A DNA stretch of 39,466 bases from Capillimicrobium sp035565675 (GTDB taxonomy: Bacteria; Actinomycetota; Thermoleophilia; Solirubrobacterales; Solirubrobacteraceae). The DNA is taken from NCBI GenBank assembly GCA_035565675.1, contig DATMSA010000039.1, positions 1 to 39,466 of the forward strand, read 5' to 3'. Within the stretch, counting starts at the first letter, position 1, and each line of letters opens with the position of its first letter. The position numbers and the translations under genes were made by a program. Of this stretch, positions 24,087 to 31,928 are shown piece by piece. The notes beneath the pieces are model-generated. The model was not told the origin of the DNA and searched no databases. It saw only the letters and a program-made list of their open reading frames with translations.

Positions 24087-26782
24087 CCCGCCAAGCCTCC
24101 CACGGCGGCGGCCGGCTCGACGCCCAGGTACGCGGTGACGACCGCGGGGTCGGCCCGCACCTCGGCCGCCGGCCCGGACGCGATCGTCCGCCCGACGTCG
24201 AGCACGTGGACGGTCTCGCACACGTCGAAGACCAGGCGCGTGTCGTGGTCGACGAGCAGGATCGTCAGGCCCCGGCCGGCCAGCGCCCGGATGCGCTCGC
24301 CCAGCGCCCGGCTCTCGCCCGCGTCCAGCCCGGCCGCCGGCTCGTCGAGCAGCAGCACCCGCGGCGCCGTCGCCAGCGCCCGCGCCACGCCCGCCAGCTT
24401 GCGCTGCCCGAGCGACAGCGAGCCGGGGTCGCGCTCGCCCGCGCCCTCCAGCCCGACGAGCGCGAGCAGCGGCTCCACGTCGCCGGCGCCGGCGCCGGCC
24501 GCCATCAGGCTGTCGGCCAGCGACAGGTCGGCGAACGGCTCGGCCGCCTGCCACGTGCGCGCCAGGCCCAGCCGCGCGCGCCGGTGCGGGGACAGCCCGT
24601 CGAGCGGCTCCCCGTCGAGCGTCACCCGCCCGCTGCACGCCACGAACCCGGTGACCGCGTCGATCAGCGAGGTCTTGCCCGCGCCGTTGGGCCCGATCAG
24701 CCCGGCGATCGCGCCCGCCCGCACGCGCAGGCTCACGTCCTCCACCGCCCGCGTCCCGCCGTAGCGGACCGAGACGCCCTCGACGGACAGCTCAGCGGGC
24801 CGGCCCAGCCGCGCCCGCCCCGTCGCGGCGGCCGTCGGCGACGCCGGCGGCGCGGGTGCCGGCGGGCGCACCCGCTCCCACCACGCCCGCACCGTGCCCG
24901 CGATCCCCACCGGGCTGGCCAGCGTCACCGCGATCAGGCTCAGCCCGCTGAACAGCAGGTACCAGCGGCCGAGGTCGAACAGCCGGTCCAGCGCGATGTA
25001 GGCGATCCCCAGCGGCGCGAGCGCGCCCGCGACCAGCGCGCCCGTCAGGCTCGTGATGCCGCCCAGCGCGGCGAACACCAGCCACGACAGGCCCGACAGC
25101 ACGCCGAAGGACTCCGCCGAGAGCTGCCCGCGGCTGTATCCGATGAGCGCGCCGCCCAGGCCGGCCAGGAACGACGACAGCGCGAACGCCTGCAGCTTGG
25201 TCAGCGGCACGTCGATGCCGATCGACGCGGCCGCCCGCTCGTTGGACCGCACCGTCAGGAACCGCCGCCCGGCGCCTCCGCGCAGCAGCGCTCCGACCCC
25301 CGCGAACGCCCCCACCAGCACCGCCAGCGCCAGCAGCGCGAACGGCAGCCGCACCAGCTCTCCGCCGCCGCGCACCGCGAGGTCGAGCCCCAGCAGCTCC
25401 GGCCCCGGGATCACGTTGCCCTCCAGCGGGGTCAGGCTCGGGTTGCCGAACACGAAGCGCTCGATCGCCACCGCCGCCGCGAGCGTCACGACCGCGAGCT
25501 GCGCGCCGCGGATCCGCACGGCCGGCAGCCCGACGAGCACGCCGAACGCGGCCGCGCAGCACGCCGCCAGCAGCGGCGCGACCGGGAACGGCACGCCCCA
25601 CTCGCCCGCGAGCTTGGACAGCGCGAACCCGCCCACGCCCGCGAACGCCGCCTGCGCCAGCGAGATCTGCCCGACGAAGCCGGTCAGCAGGACGATCGAC
25701 AGCATGATCGTCGCGAGGATCGTGCTCTGGATGAGCCCGAACCGCCAGCTCCCCTCGGTGAGCACCAGCGCGACGGTCCCGATCGCCGCGATCGACGCCG
25801 CCGGGACCAGCAGCCGCCGCGGGCGCACCGCCGCGGGCAGCCGGGCCGCGTCCAGCGCGCCGCGCGCCGGCAGCCGCCCGCCGAGCACGACCAGCGCGAC
25901 GACGATGACCAGGAACGGCAGCGCGTCGGCCGCGCCGGTCACCGCCCACTCCGGGTACCAGTCCTGGGCCTGCAGGTACAGCAGCTCGGACTGCACCATC
26001 CCGAGCACCAGGCCGGCCGCGCACACCGCGCCGAACGACCGCAGCCGCCCCACGAGCGCGACCGCCAGCGCCGGCACCACCAGCAGCGTGAAGTTCATCG
26101 GGTTCAGGCCCGCGATCGGCGCCAGCAGCACCCCGAACAGCCCCGAGATCGCGCCCGACAGCGTCCACGCGATCGCGGCCAGCCGGTCGGGCGACAGGCC
26201 GCCCAGCAGCGCGCCGCGCTCGTTCTCGGCCGCCGCCCGCGTCGCGATGCCGGGCCCCGTGAAGCGGTGGTAGGCCCACAGCCCCGCGGCGACCGCGATC
26301 GCCACGGCCGCCAGCTCGAAGCGGTCCCACGGCACCGCCAGGTCGCCGATCGCGACGCTGCCGTCGGTGAGGAACGCCTCGACCGCCCGCTCCTGGCTGC
26401 CGAAGCGCAGCGTCGCCGCCGCCTGGAGCGTGAGCATCACCCCGACCGACGCGCTGACCGCCGCCAGCTCGGGCGCCCGGCGCAGCGGCCGGAACACGAG
26501 CGCGTAGGCGATCGCGCCCAGCGCCGCCGCGCACGCCACCCCGGCGAGCGCGGCGACGAGCACCGGCACGTCGTCGCCGACGTGGACGCGCAGCACCGGC
26601 AGCGCGAGGTCGCCGCTGCGGCACAGCTCGTCGAACACGTACGCCGCCCACATCGCGAACGCGCCCTGGGCGAAGTTCAGCACCCCGGTGCCGCGATGCA
26701 GCGCCACGAGGGCGCTGCCGAGGCCGGCGTAGGCCGCCCCGGCAGCGAGCCCCGTGAGCGCGAATGCCAGCGCCGCGCTCAC
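24083..26782 (-). CDS. Fused LivH-LivM permease and LivG ATPase of a HAAT-family ABC importer
   Basis: An 899-residue fusion of three transporter parts. Residues 1-300 are a LivH-like permease (LNFAQGAFAM near 35-44). Residues 325-635 are a LivM-like permease (GFVGQISLAQAAFAGVGGFA near 368-387). After a Pro/Ala linker, residues 664-890 are a LivG ATPase: Walker A GPNGAGKT (697-704), Q-loop Gln745, signature LSLGQRK (789-795), Walker B VLLLDEP (809-815) and H-loop VDHD. With the separate LivF and one lipoprotein it makes a complete importer. HAAT systems take up amino acids, but related ones import urea, aromatic acids or other carboxylates; the neighbouring 3-hydroxybutyrate dehydrogenase favours an organic acid. 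The GTG start's ribosome binding site lies in a hairpin. Confidence 0.93.
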   Translation of the reverse strand: MSAALAFALTGLAAGAAYAGLGSALVALHRGTGVLNFAQGAFAMWAAYVFDELCRSGDLALPVLRVHVGDDVPVLVAALAGVACAAALGAIAYALVFRPLRRAPELAAVSASVGVMLTLQAAATLRFGSQERAVEAFLTDGSVAIGDLAVPWDRFELAAVAIAVAAGLWAYHRFTGPGIATRAAAENERGALLGGLSPDRLAAIAWTLSGAISGLFGVLLAPIAGLNPMNFTLLVVPALAVALVGRLRSFGAVCAAGLVLGMVQSELLYLQAQDWYPEWAVTGAADALPFLVIVVALVVLGGRLPARGALDAARLPAAVRPRRLLVPAASIAAIGTVALVLTEGSWRFGLIQSTILATIMLSIVLLTGFVGQISLAQAAFAGVGGFALSKLAGEWGVPFPVAPLLAACCAAAFGVLVGLPAVRIRGAQLAVVTLAAAVAIERFVFGNPSLTPLEGNVIPGPELLGLDLAVRGGGELVRLPFALLALAVLVGAFAGVGALLRGGAGRRFLTVRSNERAAASIGIDVPLTKLQAFALSSFLAGLGGALIGYSRGQLSAESFGVLSGLSWLVFAALGGITSLTGALVAGALAPLGIAYIALDRLFDLGRWYLLFSGLSLIAVTLASPVGIAGTVRAWWERVRPPAPAPPASPTAAATGRARLGRPAELSVEGVSVRYGGTRAVEDVSLRVRAGAIAGLIGPNGAGKTSLIDAVTGFVACSGRVTLDGEPLDGLSPHRRARLGLARTWQAAEPFADLSLADSLMAAGAGAGDVEPLLALVGLEGAGERDPGSLSLGQRKLAGVARALATAPRVLLLDEPAAGLDAGESRALGERIRALAGRGLTILLVDHDTRLVFDVCETVHVLDVGRTIASGPAAEVRADPAVVTAYLGVEPAAAVGGLAG

Positions 26783-26785
26783 GCC

Positions 26786-26815
26786 GGGTCCCTCCGCGGC
26801 CGCGAGAGGGAGCCC
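26786..26815 (-). promoter_or_regulatory. Hairpin covering the ribosome binding site of the fused permease
   Basis: TCCCTC (26789-26794) pairs with GAGGGA (26806-26811), extended by GGG/CCC with one bulge. On the mRNA this places GGAGGG, the ribosome binding site of the fused permease gene, in the stem. It lies in the 82-bp gap after the binding-protein gene and could keep permease levels below binding-protein levels. Confidence 0.45.
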
Positions 26816-26864
26816 TGGCGAGCTCTCGCCCGGAACCCGAGCGTCCTACGCGAGGGGTTCGCGC

Positions 26865-28124
26865 TCAACCGACGAGATCCGCCGCGTCGACGAACCCGTC
26901 GGTGACCGGCACGCGAGCGTCACCCTCGACCCGGTAGACGAGGATGCCGGCGCCGCAGGCCGACGGCTGGCCCGGCCACTGCTCGCCGTCGCACGTCAGC
27001 TCCTGGCCCATGTAGCTGTCCAGACCGGCGGTCGCGCGCAGCGCCTCGGTCACCGACGCGGGCGTGATCTCGCCCTCGACGCTCCCGAGCACGGCGGCCA
27101 GGTCCATCGTCGACGAGAACGTGTCCTGGGCGAACCCGGCGACGTGGTCGGGCGCGCGCTGCTCCATCTGCGCGACGTACGTCTCGATCTGCTCGCGCTT
27201 GCCGGGCGGCGCCTGCTCGGCCGCCTCGGGCTCCCACAGGTCCGACGAGGTGAACACGCCGTCGGCCGAGGACGGGTCGGCGGAGATGAACGCCGAGCAC
27301 GACCCGGCGAACAGGTCGCCCTGGTAGCCGAGCGTCGACGCGGCCTTGACCATCCCGATGCAGTCGGGGTCGGGCGCGGTCGTGAAGATCACGTCGGGCT
27401 TCTTGGCCATCGCGCTCGTGATCACCGACGAGAAGTTCGCGCTGCCCGTCTGGTAGTAGATCGGCGTCAGCTCGATGCCGAGCTCCTTCGCCGCCGGCCC
27501 GATCGCGCCGTCGACGAACGCGCGGATGAGCTTCTGGTCGGCGCCGACGTAGACCGCGGACGTCGCGTCGAGCTGGTCGCGCATCACCTGCAGCGGCGCC
27601 ACGCCGTAGGCGGGCAGCGCCGCGCCGAAGAAGAACGCGTCCTCGCTGACCGACTGGGCGGTGCCGAACGCGGTGTGGCCGACGAGCGGGATGCCCGCCT
27701 CCTCGAGGATCGGCAGCGCCGCGTCGCTGGAGAAGTCGATGCCCTGCAGGACGACCGCGACCTCCTCCTCGGCGAAGCGGTTGGCGCAGTCGATCGAGCT
27801 CTCCGGCGTCCCGTCGGTGAGGCACTCGACGAGCTCCAGCGGGCGGCCGTCGACGCCGCCGAGCTCCTCGTTGAGGTACGCGCTCGCCGCGCGCGCCCCC
27901 GCGCCGAAGTCGGGGAAGGACGCGGCGCCCTTCTCCTGGTTGAGGAAGCCGACGCGGATCGGCTCGCCGCTCGCCGGCGCCGCCGCCTCGGTACTGCCCG
28001 TGTCGGTCGCGACCGCCGACGCCTGGGTGGCGGTGTCGGCGGCCTCGTCCTCGCCTCCGCAGGCGGCCAGGCCGCCGGCGCCGAGCGCCAGCGCCGCCGC
28101 CAGCGCGATCGTCCGTGTGCGCAT
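26865..28124 (-). CDS. ABC transporter substrate-binding lipoprotein (HAAT family)
   Basis: A 419-residue exported binding protein. The N-terminus is a lipoprotein signal: a basic MRTRT, a hydrophobic stretch and the lipobox LAACGG, followed by a Thr/Ala/Ser-rich tether to about residue 52. The mature part (EPIRVGFLNQEKGAASFPDFG onward) is a periplasmic-binding-protein type I fold (Peripla_BP_6), as in LivJ-like proteins. The ATG at 28122-28124 follows GGAGGAACG. It is the first transporter gene after the secreted hydrolase, so its ligand may be a hydrolysis product. The ligand cannot be read from the sequence. Confidence 0.93.
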   Translation of the reverse strand: MRTRTIALAAALALGAGGLAACGGEDEAADTATQASAVATDTGSTEAAAPASGEPIRVGFLNQEKGAASFPDFGAGARAASAYLNEELGGVDGRPLELVECLTDGTPESSIDCANRFAEEEVAVVLQGIDFSSDAALPILEEAGIPLVGHTAFGTAQSVSEDAFFFGAALPAYGVAPLQVMRDQLDATSAVYVGADQKLIRAFVDGAIGPAAKELGIELTPIYYQTGSANFSSVITSAMAKKPDVIFTTAPDPDCIGMVKAASTLGYQGDLFAGSCSAFISADPSSADGVFTSSDLWEPEAAEQAPPGKREQIETYVAQMEQRAPDHVAGFAQDTFSSTMDLAAVLGSVEGEITPASVTEALRATAGLDSYMGQELTCDGEQWPGQPSACGAGILVYRVEGDARVPVTDGFVDAADLVG

Positions 28125-28138
28125 CGTTCCTCCGTTCG

Positions 28139-29368
28139 TCATCCGAGCCAGCTCGCGATCTGCGCGCGGGCCGACGCGGCCCAGCCGAGCTGGAGGTGGT
28201 TGAGGGCCAGCGTCGCCGTGGCGGCGTGGTCTCCGATCCCGTCGCCCGCGGCGCAGCTCGCCACGAACACGGCGCCGTCGGACGGGCCGGTGTGCTCGTT
28301 GTGGAGCCCCGCCATCGTCGGCGCGTTGCCGCACAGCAGGTGGACGGGCAGGCTCGCGGGCGTGCCCGCGGCCAGCAGCGGCGCCACGAGCGAGTCGCGG
28401 TCGATCGCCCACTGGATGCCCCGGCCGTACGTGAAGAAGCCGGTGCCGCCGTAGTAGGTCGTGTACCAGTCCTGCTCGGCGACCGGCAGCGGGTACACGC
28501 CGTCCCAGCGGGCGAGCATCTGGCCGGCGCCCGGGAACGCGCTGCCCTCGTAGCTCAGCTCGGGGTGGACCCGCCAGAGCCCATAGCAGACCATCTCGGA
28601 GTGCGGGGCCGGCGCGTTCAGCGAGCCGCCGCACTCCGGGAAGATCGCGAAGTCGTGGCTCCAGCCGTGGCGGTAGCCCCAGTCGAAGCCCTTGTTGGGG
28701 TTGCCGACGAGGATCAGCTTGCGGATGTCGCCCGCGTACGCGGTCCCCCACGGCTTGCGCAGCGAGGAGGCGTACATGCGCGCGTTGAACGCGCCCTTGC
28801 TCCAGCCGACCACGTCGACCTTCGCCGCGCCGGTCTTGGCGCGGATGATCGTGATCGCGTCGTGGATCTGCTCGGCCCAGTGGTACCCGTCGCCGTTGCG
28901 GTGCGGGAAGCCGATCGCGAAGACCTTGTAGCCGAGGCCGTCGAGGTGCTGCATGAGGCCGGTGCTCGGGCAGGTGACCTGGCCGCAGCCGTACTGGCCG
29001 CTGGCGTTGGGGTTGGCCCACGCCTGGTCGGCGGTCTGGTTGGCGCCGTGGACGAGCAGGACGGGGGTCGGCTTGGACCCGGTCAGCGCGCCGGGCGCGT
29101 GGTAGAGCAGGAACCGCGACGCGTGCGGGCGCGGCGCGCCGAAGAACGTCGCGACCTGGCCGGCGTGGTCGCCGCGCCCGTCGGGCGGATACGTCTCGGC
29201 GGTGAAGCCGCTGCCCGTGTCGCGATAGCGCTCGACGCTGGCCCAGCCGTTGGCGATGCCCGACGTGAACGTCGCCTCCAGCGTCACCGACGCGGTCGCC
29301 TGGGCGCCCGCGGGCAGCGCGACGGCCAGCGCCGCGACGGCGGCCAGGACCCCGATGGCCCTCCTCAT
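28139..29368 (-). CDS. Secreted alpha/beta serine hydrolase (lipase/polyester-depolymerase-like)
   Basis: A 409-residue exported hydrolase. Residues 1-~26 form a Sec signal peptide ending in an Ala-x-Ala-type site. The oxyanion-strand motif VLLVHGANQ (about 103-111) precedes the nucleophile elbow GWSKG with Ser190. Asp364 (GPSDGAVFVAS) and His391 (ALNHLQL) complete a plausible triad. Six or more cysteines suggest disulfides. The overall pattern resembles class-2 lipases and PhaZ7-like polyhydroxybutyrate depolymerases, but the specific substrate is not proven. GAGGAGGAGAGC precedes the ATG. It heads the importer/3-hydroxybutyrate dehydrogenase operon, which would fit release and uptake of hydroxyacids from an ester polymer. 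Confidence 0.85.
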   Translation of the reverse strand: MRRAIGVLAAVAALAVALPAGAQATASVTLEATFTSGIANGWASVERYRDTGSGFTAETYPPDGRGDHAGQVATFFGAPRPHASRFLLYHAPGALTGSKPTPVLLVHGANQTADQAWANPNASGQYGCGQVTCPSTGLMQHLDGLGYKVFAIGFPHRNGDGYHWAEQIHDAITIIRAKTGAAKVDVVGWSKGAFNARMYASSLRKPWGTAYAGDIRKLILVGNPNKGFDWGYRHGWSHDFAIFPECGGSLNAPAPHSEMVCYGLWRVHPELSYEGSAFPGAGQMLARWDGVYPLPVAEQDWYTTYYGGTGFFTYGRGIQWAIDRDSLVAPLLAAGTPASLPVHLLCGNAPTMAGLHNEHTGPSDGAVFVASCAAGDGIGDHAATATLALNHLQLGWAASARAQIASWLG

Positions 29369-29393
29369 GCTCTCCTCCTCGACCTCGAACTTG

Positions 29394-29410
29394 AGAGGTG
29401 ATTCATGTCT
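29394..29410. promoter_or_regulatory. 17-bp palindrome, candidate TetR operator
   Basis: AGA-GG-TGA-T-TCA-TG-TCT has perfect half-sites AGAnnTGA and TCAnnTCT around a central base. It lies in the 87-bp gap between the divergent hydrolase genes and overlaps the -10 candidates on both strands. Its size and symmetry fit a TetR dimer, and a TetR gene is the second gene of the right-hand operon. Confidence 0.6.
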
Positions 29411-29440
29411 TATACTGCTGGCCGCAGGAACGGCTGTCAA
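29409..29440 (-). promoter_or_regulatory. Candidate promoter of the secreted hydrolase/importer operon
   Basis: On the minus strand a consensus -35 TTGACA (29435-29440) is followed after 20 bp by TATAAG (29409-29414), 40 bp from the hydrolase start. The spacer is 2-3 bp longer than optimal. The -10 touches the palindromic operator. On the plus strand TATACT (29411-29416) is a -10 candidate for the opposite operon. Confidence 0.45.
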
Positions 29441-29455
29441 GCTGGAGGAGAGGGC

Positions 29456-30496
29456 ATGAACGAGGTCACGGAGCGCACGCTGGCGACGGAGCGCCTCGCC
29501 ACCCACCTGTGGGAGGCGGGAACGGGCGAGCCCCTGCTGGCGATCCACGGCAACCTGTCCAACGGCGCCGTGTGGCGCGAGCAGCTCGCGCTCCTGCCGG
29601 CCGGCGTGCGCGGCCTGGCGCCGGACCTGCGCGGCTTCGGCGCCTCCGAGCGCGCGCCCGTCGACGCCACGCGCGGGGTGCGCGACTACGTCGACGACCT
29701 CGTCGCCCTCCTCGACGCGCTGGAGCTCGAGGCCGCGCACCTCGCCGGCCACTCGATGGGCGCCGCGGTCGCGCTGCAGCTCGCACTCGACCACCCCGGC
29801 CGCGTGCGCTCGATCGTCCTCGTCGCGCCGGTCTCGCCGTTCGGCTTCGGCGGCACCCGCGCCGACGGGAGCCCGTGCGTCCCCGACCACGCGGGCTCGG
29901 GCGGCGGGACCGCCAACCCCGAGCTGGTGCGGCGCATCGCCGAGGGCGACCGCGGCGACGAGAGTCCCCTGTCGCCGCGCAACGTCGTCCGCGGCCTGTT
30001 CTTCCCCACGCCCGCCGACGTGCGCGACGAGGAGCTGCTGCTCGAGGGCATGCTCGAGACCGCGGTCGGCGACGACTTCTACCCCGGCGACGTGGCGGGC
30101 TCCGACCACTGGCCGGCGGTCGCGCCCGGCACCCGCGGCGTGCTCAACGCGGTCTCGCCGCGCTGGCTGGACCTCGGCGCCTTCGCCGAGCACGGCCCGC
30201 GCGTGCCCGTCCTGTGGGTGCGCGGGGACCGCGACGCGATCGTCGCCGACGGCTCGGCCGTCGACCTCGGGCACCTCGGCGCGACCGGCGTCGTGCCCGG
30301 CTGGCCCGGCGCGGACGCGTTCCCGGCCCAGCCGATGGTCGCCCAGACGCGAGCGCTGCTGGAGCGCTTCGGCGCCGCCGGCGGGACGTGGCGGGAGGAG
30401 GTCCTCGACGGCACCGGCCACTTCCCGTTCACCCAGCGCCCCGACGCGTTCGCGGCGCTGCTGCACGAGCACCTGCGGGTGGGGGCGCGCGCGTGA
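29456..30496 (+). CDS. Alpha/beta fold hydrolase
   Basis: A 346-residue cytoplasmic alpha/beta hydrolase. It has AIHGNLSNGAVWREQ (oxyanion region), DLRGFGASE, the nucleophile elbow AGHSMGAAVALQL and a C-terminal DGTGHFPFTQRPDAF histidine. This is the general esterase/C-C hydrolase pattern; the long insert between the elbow and the acid residue (about 120-230) is the lid that would set specificity. I chose ATG 29456 because GGAGGAGAGG precedes it; an earlier ATG lies inside the operator. It is the first gene of a plus-strand operon in which each following gene overlaps by 4 bases. Substrate unknown. Confidence 0.88.
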   Translation: MNEVTERTLATERLATHLWEAGTGEPLLAIHGNLSNGAVWREQLALLPAGVRGLAPDLRGFGASERAPVDATRGVRDYVDDLVALLDALELEAAHLAGHSMGAAVALQLALDHPGRVRSIVLVAPVSPFGFGGTRADGSPCVPDHAGSGGGTANPELVRRIAEGDRGDESPLSPRNVVRGLFFPTPADVRDEELLLEGMLETAVGDDFYPGDVAGSDHWPAVAPGTRGVLNAVSPRWLDLGAFAEHGPRVPVLWVRGDRDAIVADGSAVDLGHLGATGVVPGWPGADAFPAQPMVAQTRALLERFGAAGGTWREEVLDGTGHFPFTQRPDAFAALLHEHLRVGARA

Positions 30497-31155
30497 CGGG
30501 CTGGCGCGTGGAGCCGGCGCCGCCGCCCAAGGCGGCCAGCGGGCGCGCCCTGTCGGGCCGCGGCGAGCGGACCCGCCGGCGCCTGCTGGAGGCGGCCGAG
30601 GAGGTGTTCGCCCAGCTCGGCTACCACGACGCCTCGATCGTGAAGATCACCGAGGCCGCCGGCGTCTCGCAGGGGACGTTCTACGTCTACTTCGAGGGCA
30701 AGCGCGAGATCTTCGACGAGCTGGTCGACGACCTGAACCGGCGCGTGCGCCACGCGATGTCGGAGGCCGCGGCCCAGGGCGGGACCCGGGCCGAGGCCGA
30801 GCGGCTGGGCTTCCGCGCGTTCTTCCGGTTCACGGCCGAGCACCCGGCGCTCTACCGCGTCATCCGCCAGGCCGAGTTCGTCTCGCCCGGGGCGATGCAC
30901 CGCCACTACGAGCGCATCGCCGAGGGCTACGTGTCCGGGCTGCGCCGCGCGATCGAGGACGGGGAGATCGCCGAGCAGGACCCCGAGGTCGCGGCGTGGG
31001 CGCTGATGGGCATCGGCGAGCTGCTGGGCATGCGCTGGATCCTGTGGGGCGACCCCGACGACCCGGCCGCCCCGCCGGGCCAAGTGTCCGACGAGGCCTT
31101 CGAGGAGATGTTCGCGTTCATCCAGCGCGGGCTCGGCGCGCGCCCGCCGGCATGA
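30493..31155 (+). CDS. TetR-family transcriptional regulator
   Basis: A 220-residue repressor. The N-terminal HTH is seen in RLLEAAEEVFAQLGYHDASI followed by VKITEAAGVSQGTFYVYFEGK, typical of TetR proteins that govern fatty-acid or ester metabolism. The rest is a helical ligand-binding and dimerisation domain with aromatic residues (FRAFFRFTAEHPALYRVI). Its GTG start overlaps the upstream hydrolase stop (GTGA). It probably binds the 17-bp palindrome between the two divergent operons, controlling both and itself. The inducer may be an acyl-CoA or hydroxyacid derivative (inference). Confidence 0.93.
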   Translation: MTGWRVEPAPPPKAASGRALSGRGERTRRRLLEAAEEVFAQLGYHDASIVKITEAAGVSQGTFYVYFEGKREIFDELVDDLNRRVRHAMSEAAAQGGTRAEAERLGFRAFFRFTAEHPALYRVIRQAEFVSPGAMHRHYERIAEGYVSGLRRAIEDGEIAEQDPEVAAWALMGIGELLGMRWILWGDPDDPAAPPGQVSDEAFEEMFAFIQRGLGARPPA

Positions 31156-31928
31156 CGGCGGTCGCCGACAGCGCCGGCGTGCGGATCGCCTACGCGCGCC
31201 GCGGCGCGGGCCCGCCGGTGCTGATGCTGCACGGGCTCGGCTACGCGGCCGCGGGCTGGGGGCCGGCGGCCGACGCGCTGGCCGAGCGCTTCGAGCTGCT
31301 GCTCGTCGACAACCGCGGGATCGGCGCCAGCGACGCGCCCCCGGGCCCGTACACGGCCGCGCAGCTCGCCGCCGACGCGGTCGCCGTGCTGGACGACGCC
31401 GGCGTCGAGCGCGCCGACGTCGTCGGCATCAGCCTCGGCGGGATGGCCGCCCAGGAGCTGGCGATCAGCTGGCCGCAGCGCGTCGGGCGACTCGTGCTCG
31501 CCGCGACGACGCCCGGCGGGCCGCGCAGCCACCCGTGGCCGGACGCCACCGCCCGGCTGCTGGCGGGCGAGGCCAACGGCGACGTGCGCCGCCTGGTCGC
31601 CGACGCGCTCGGCCCCGGTACGCCCGAGGCGATCGTCGACCGCATCCTCGACGTGCGGGCGCGCACCGCCCAGCCGATCGAGGCGTGGCGCGCGCAGGCG
31701 GCCGCCTCCGCCGCGTTCGACGCCTACGACCGCCTCGGCGCGATCGCGGCGCCGACGCTCGTGATCCACGGCGACGCCGACACCGTCATCGACCACCGCA
31801 ACGCGGCGCTGCTGGCGCGGCTGATCCCGGGCGCGCGGGCCGAGCTCGTGCCCGGCGGCGGGCACCTGCTGCCCTGGGACCACCCGGATCGCTTCGCCGC
31901 GATCGTCGCCGGCTTCCTGCAGCGATGA
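31152..31928 (+). CDS. Alpha/beta fold hydrolase
   Basis: A 258-residue alpha/beta hydrolase of the 3-oxoadipate enol-lactonase/esterase type. Visible are LMLHGLGYAAAGW, DNRGIGASDAPPG, the nucleophile elbow VVGISLGGMAAQELA, an acid residue in VIHGDADTVI and a final histidine in VPGGGHLLPWDHP. All three triad positions are present. It overlaps the TetR stop by 4 bases (ATGA). It may cleave a lactone or ester intermediate before CoA activation by the next gene. It is not closely similar to the hydrolase at 29456-30496, so the two are not a recent duplication. Confidence 0.9.
   Translation: MTAVADSAGVRIAYARRGAGPPVLMLHGLGYAAAGWGPAADALAERFELLLVDNRGIGASDAPPGPYTAAQLAADAVAVLDDAGVERADVVGISLGGMAAQELAISWPQRVGRLVLAATTPGGPRSHPWPDATARLLAGEANGDVRRLVADALGPGTPEAIVDRILDVRARTAQPIEAWRAQAAASAAFDAYDRLGAIAAPTLVIHGDADTVIDHRNAALLARLIPGARAELVPGGGHLLPWDHPDRFAAIVAGFLQR

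Noticed and set aside
24206..26905. 899-codon plus-strand open frame opposite the fused transporter
   Set aside because: Arg/Gln/His-rich translation with no domains; the minus strand encodes recognisable permease and ATPase motifs.
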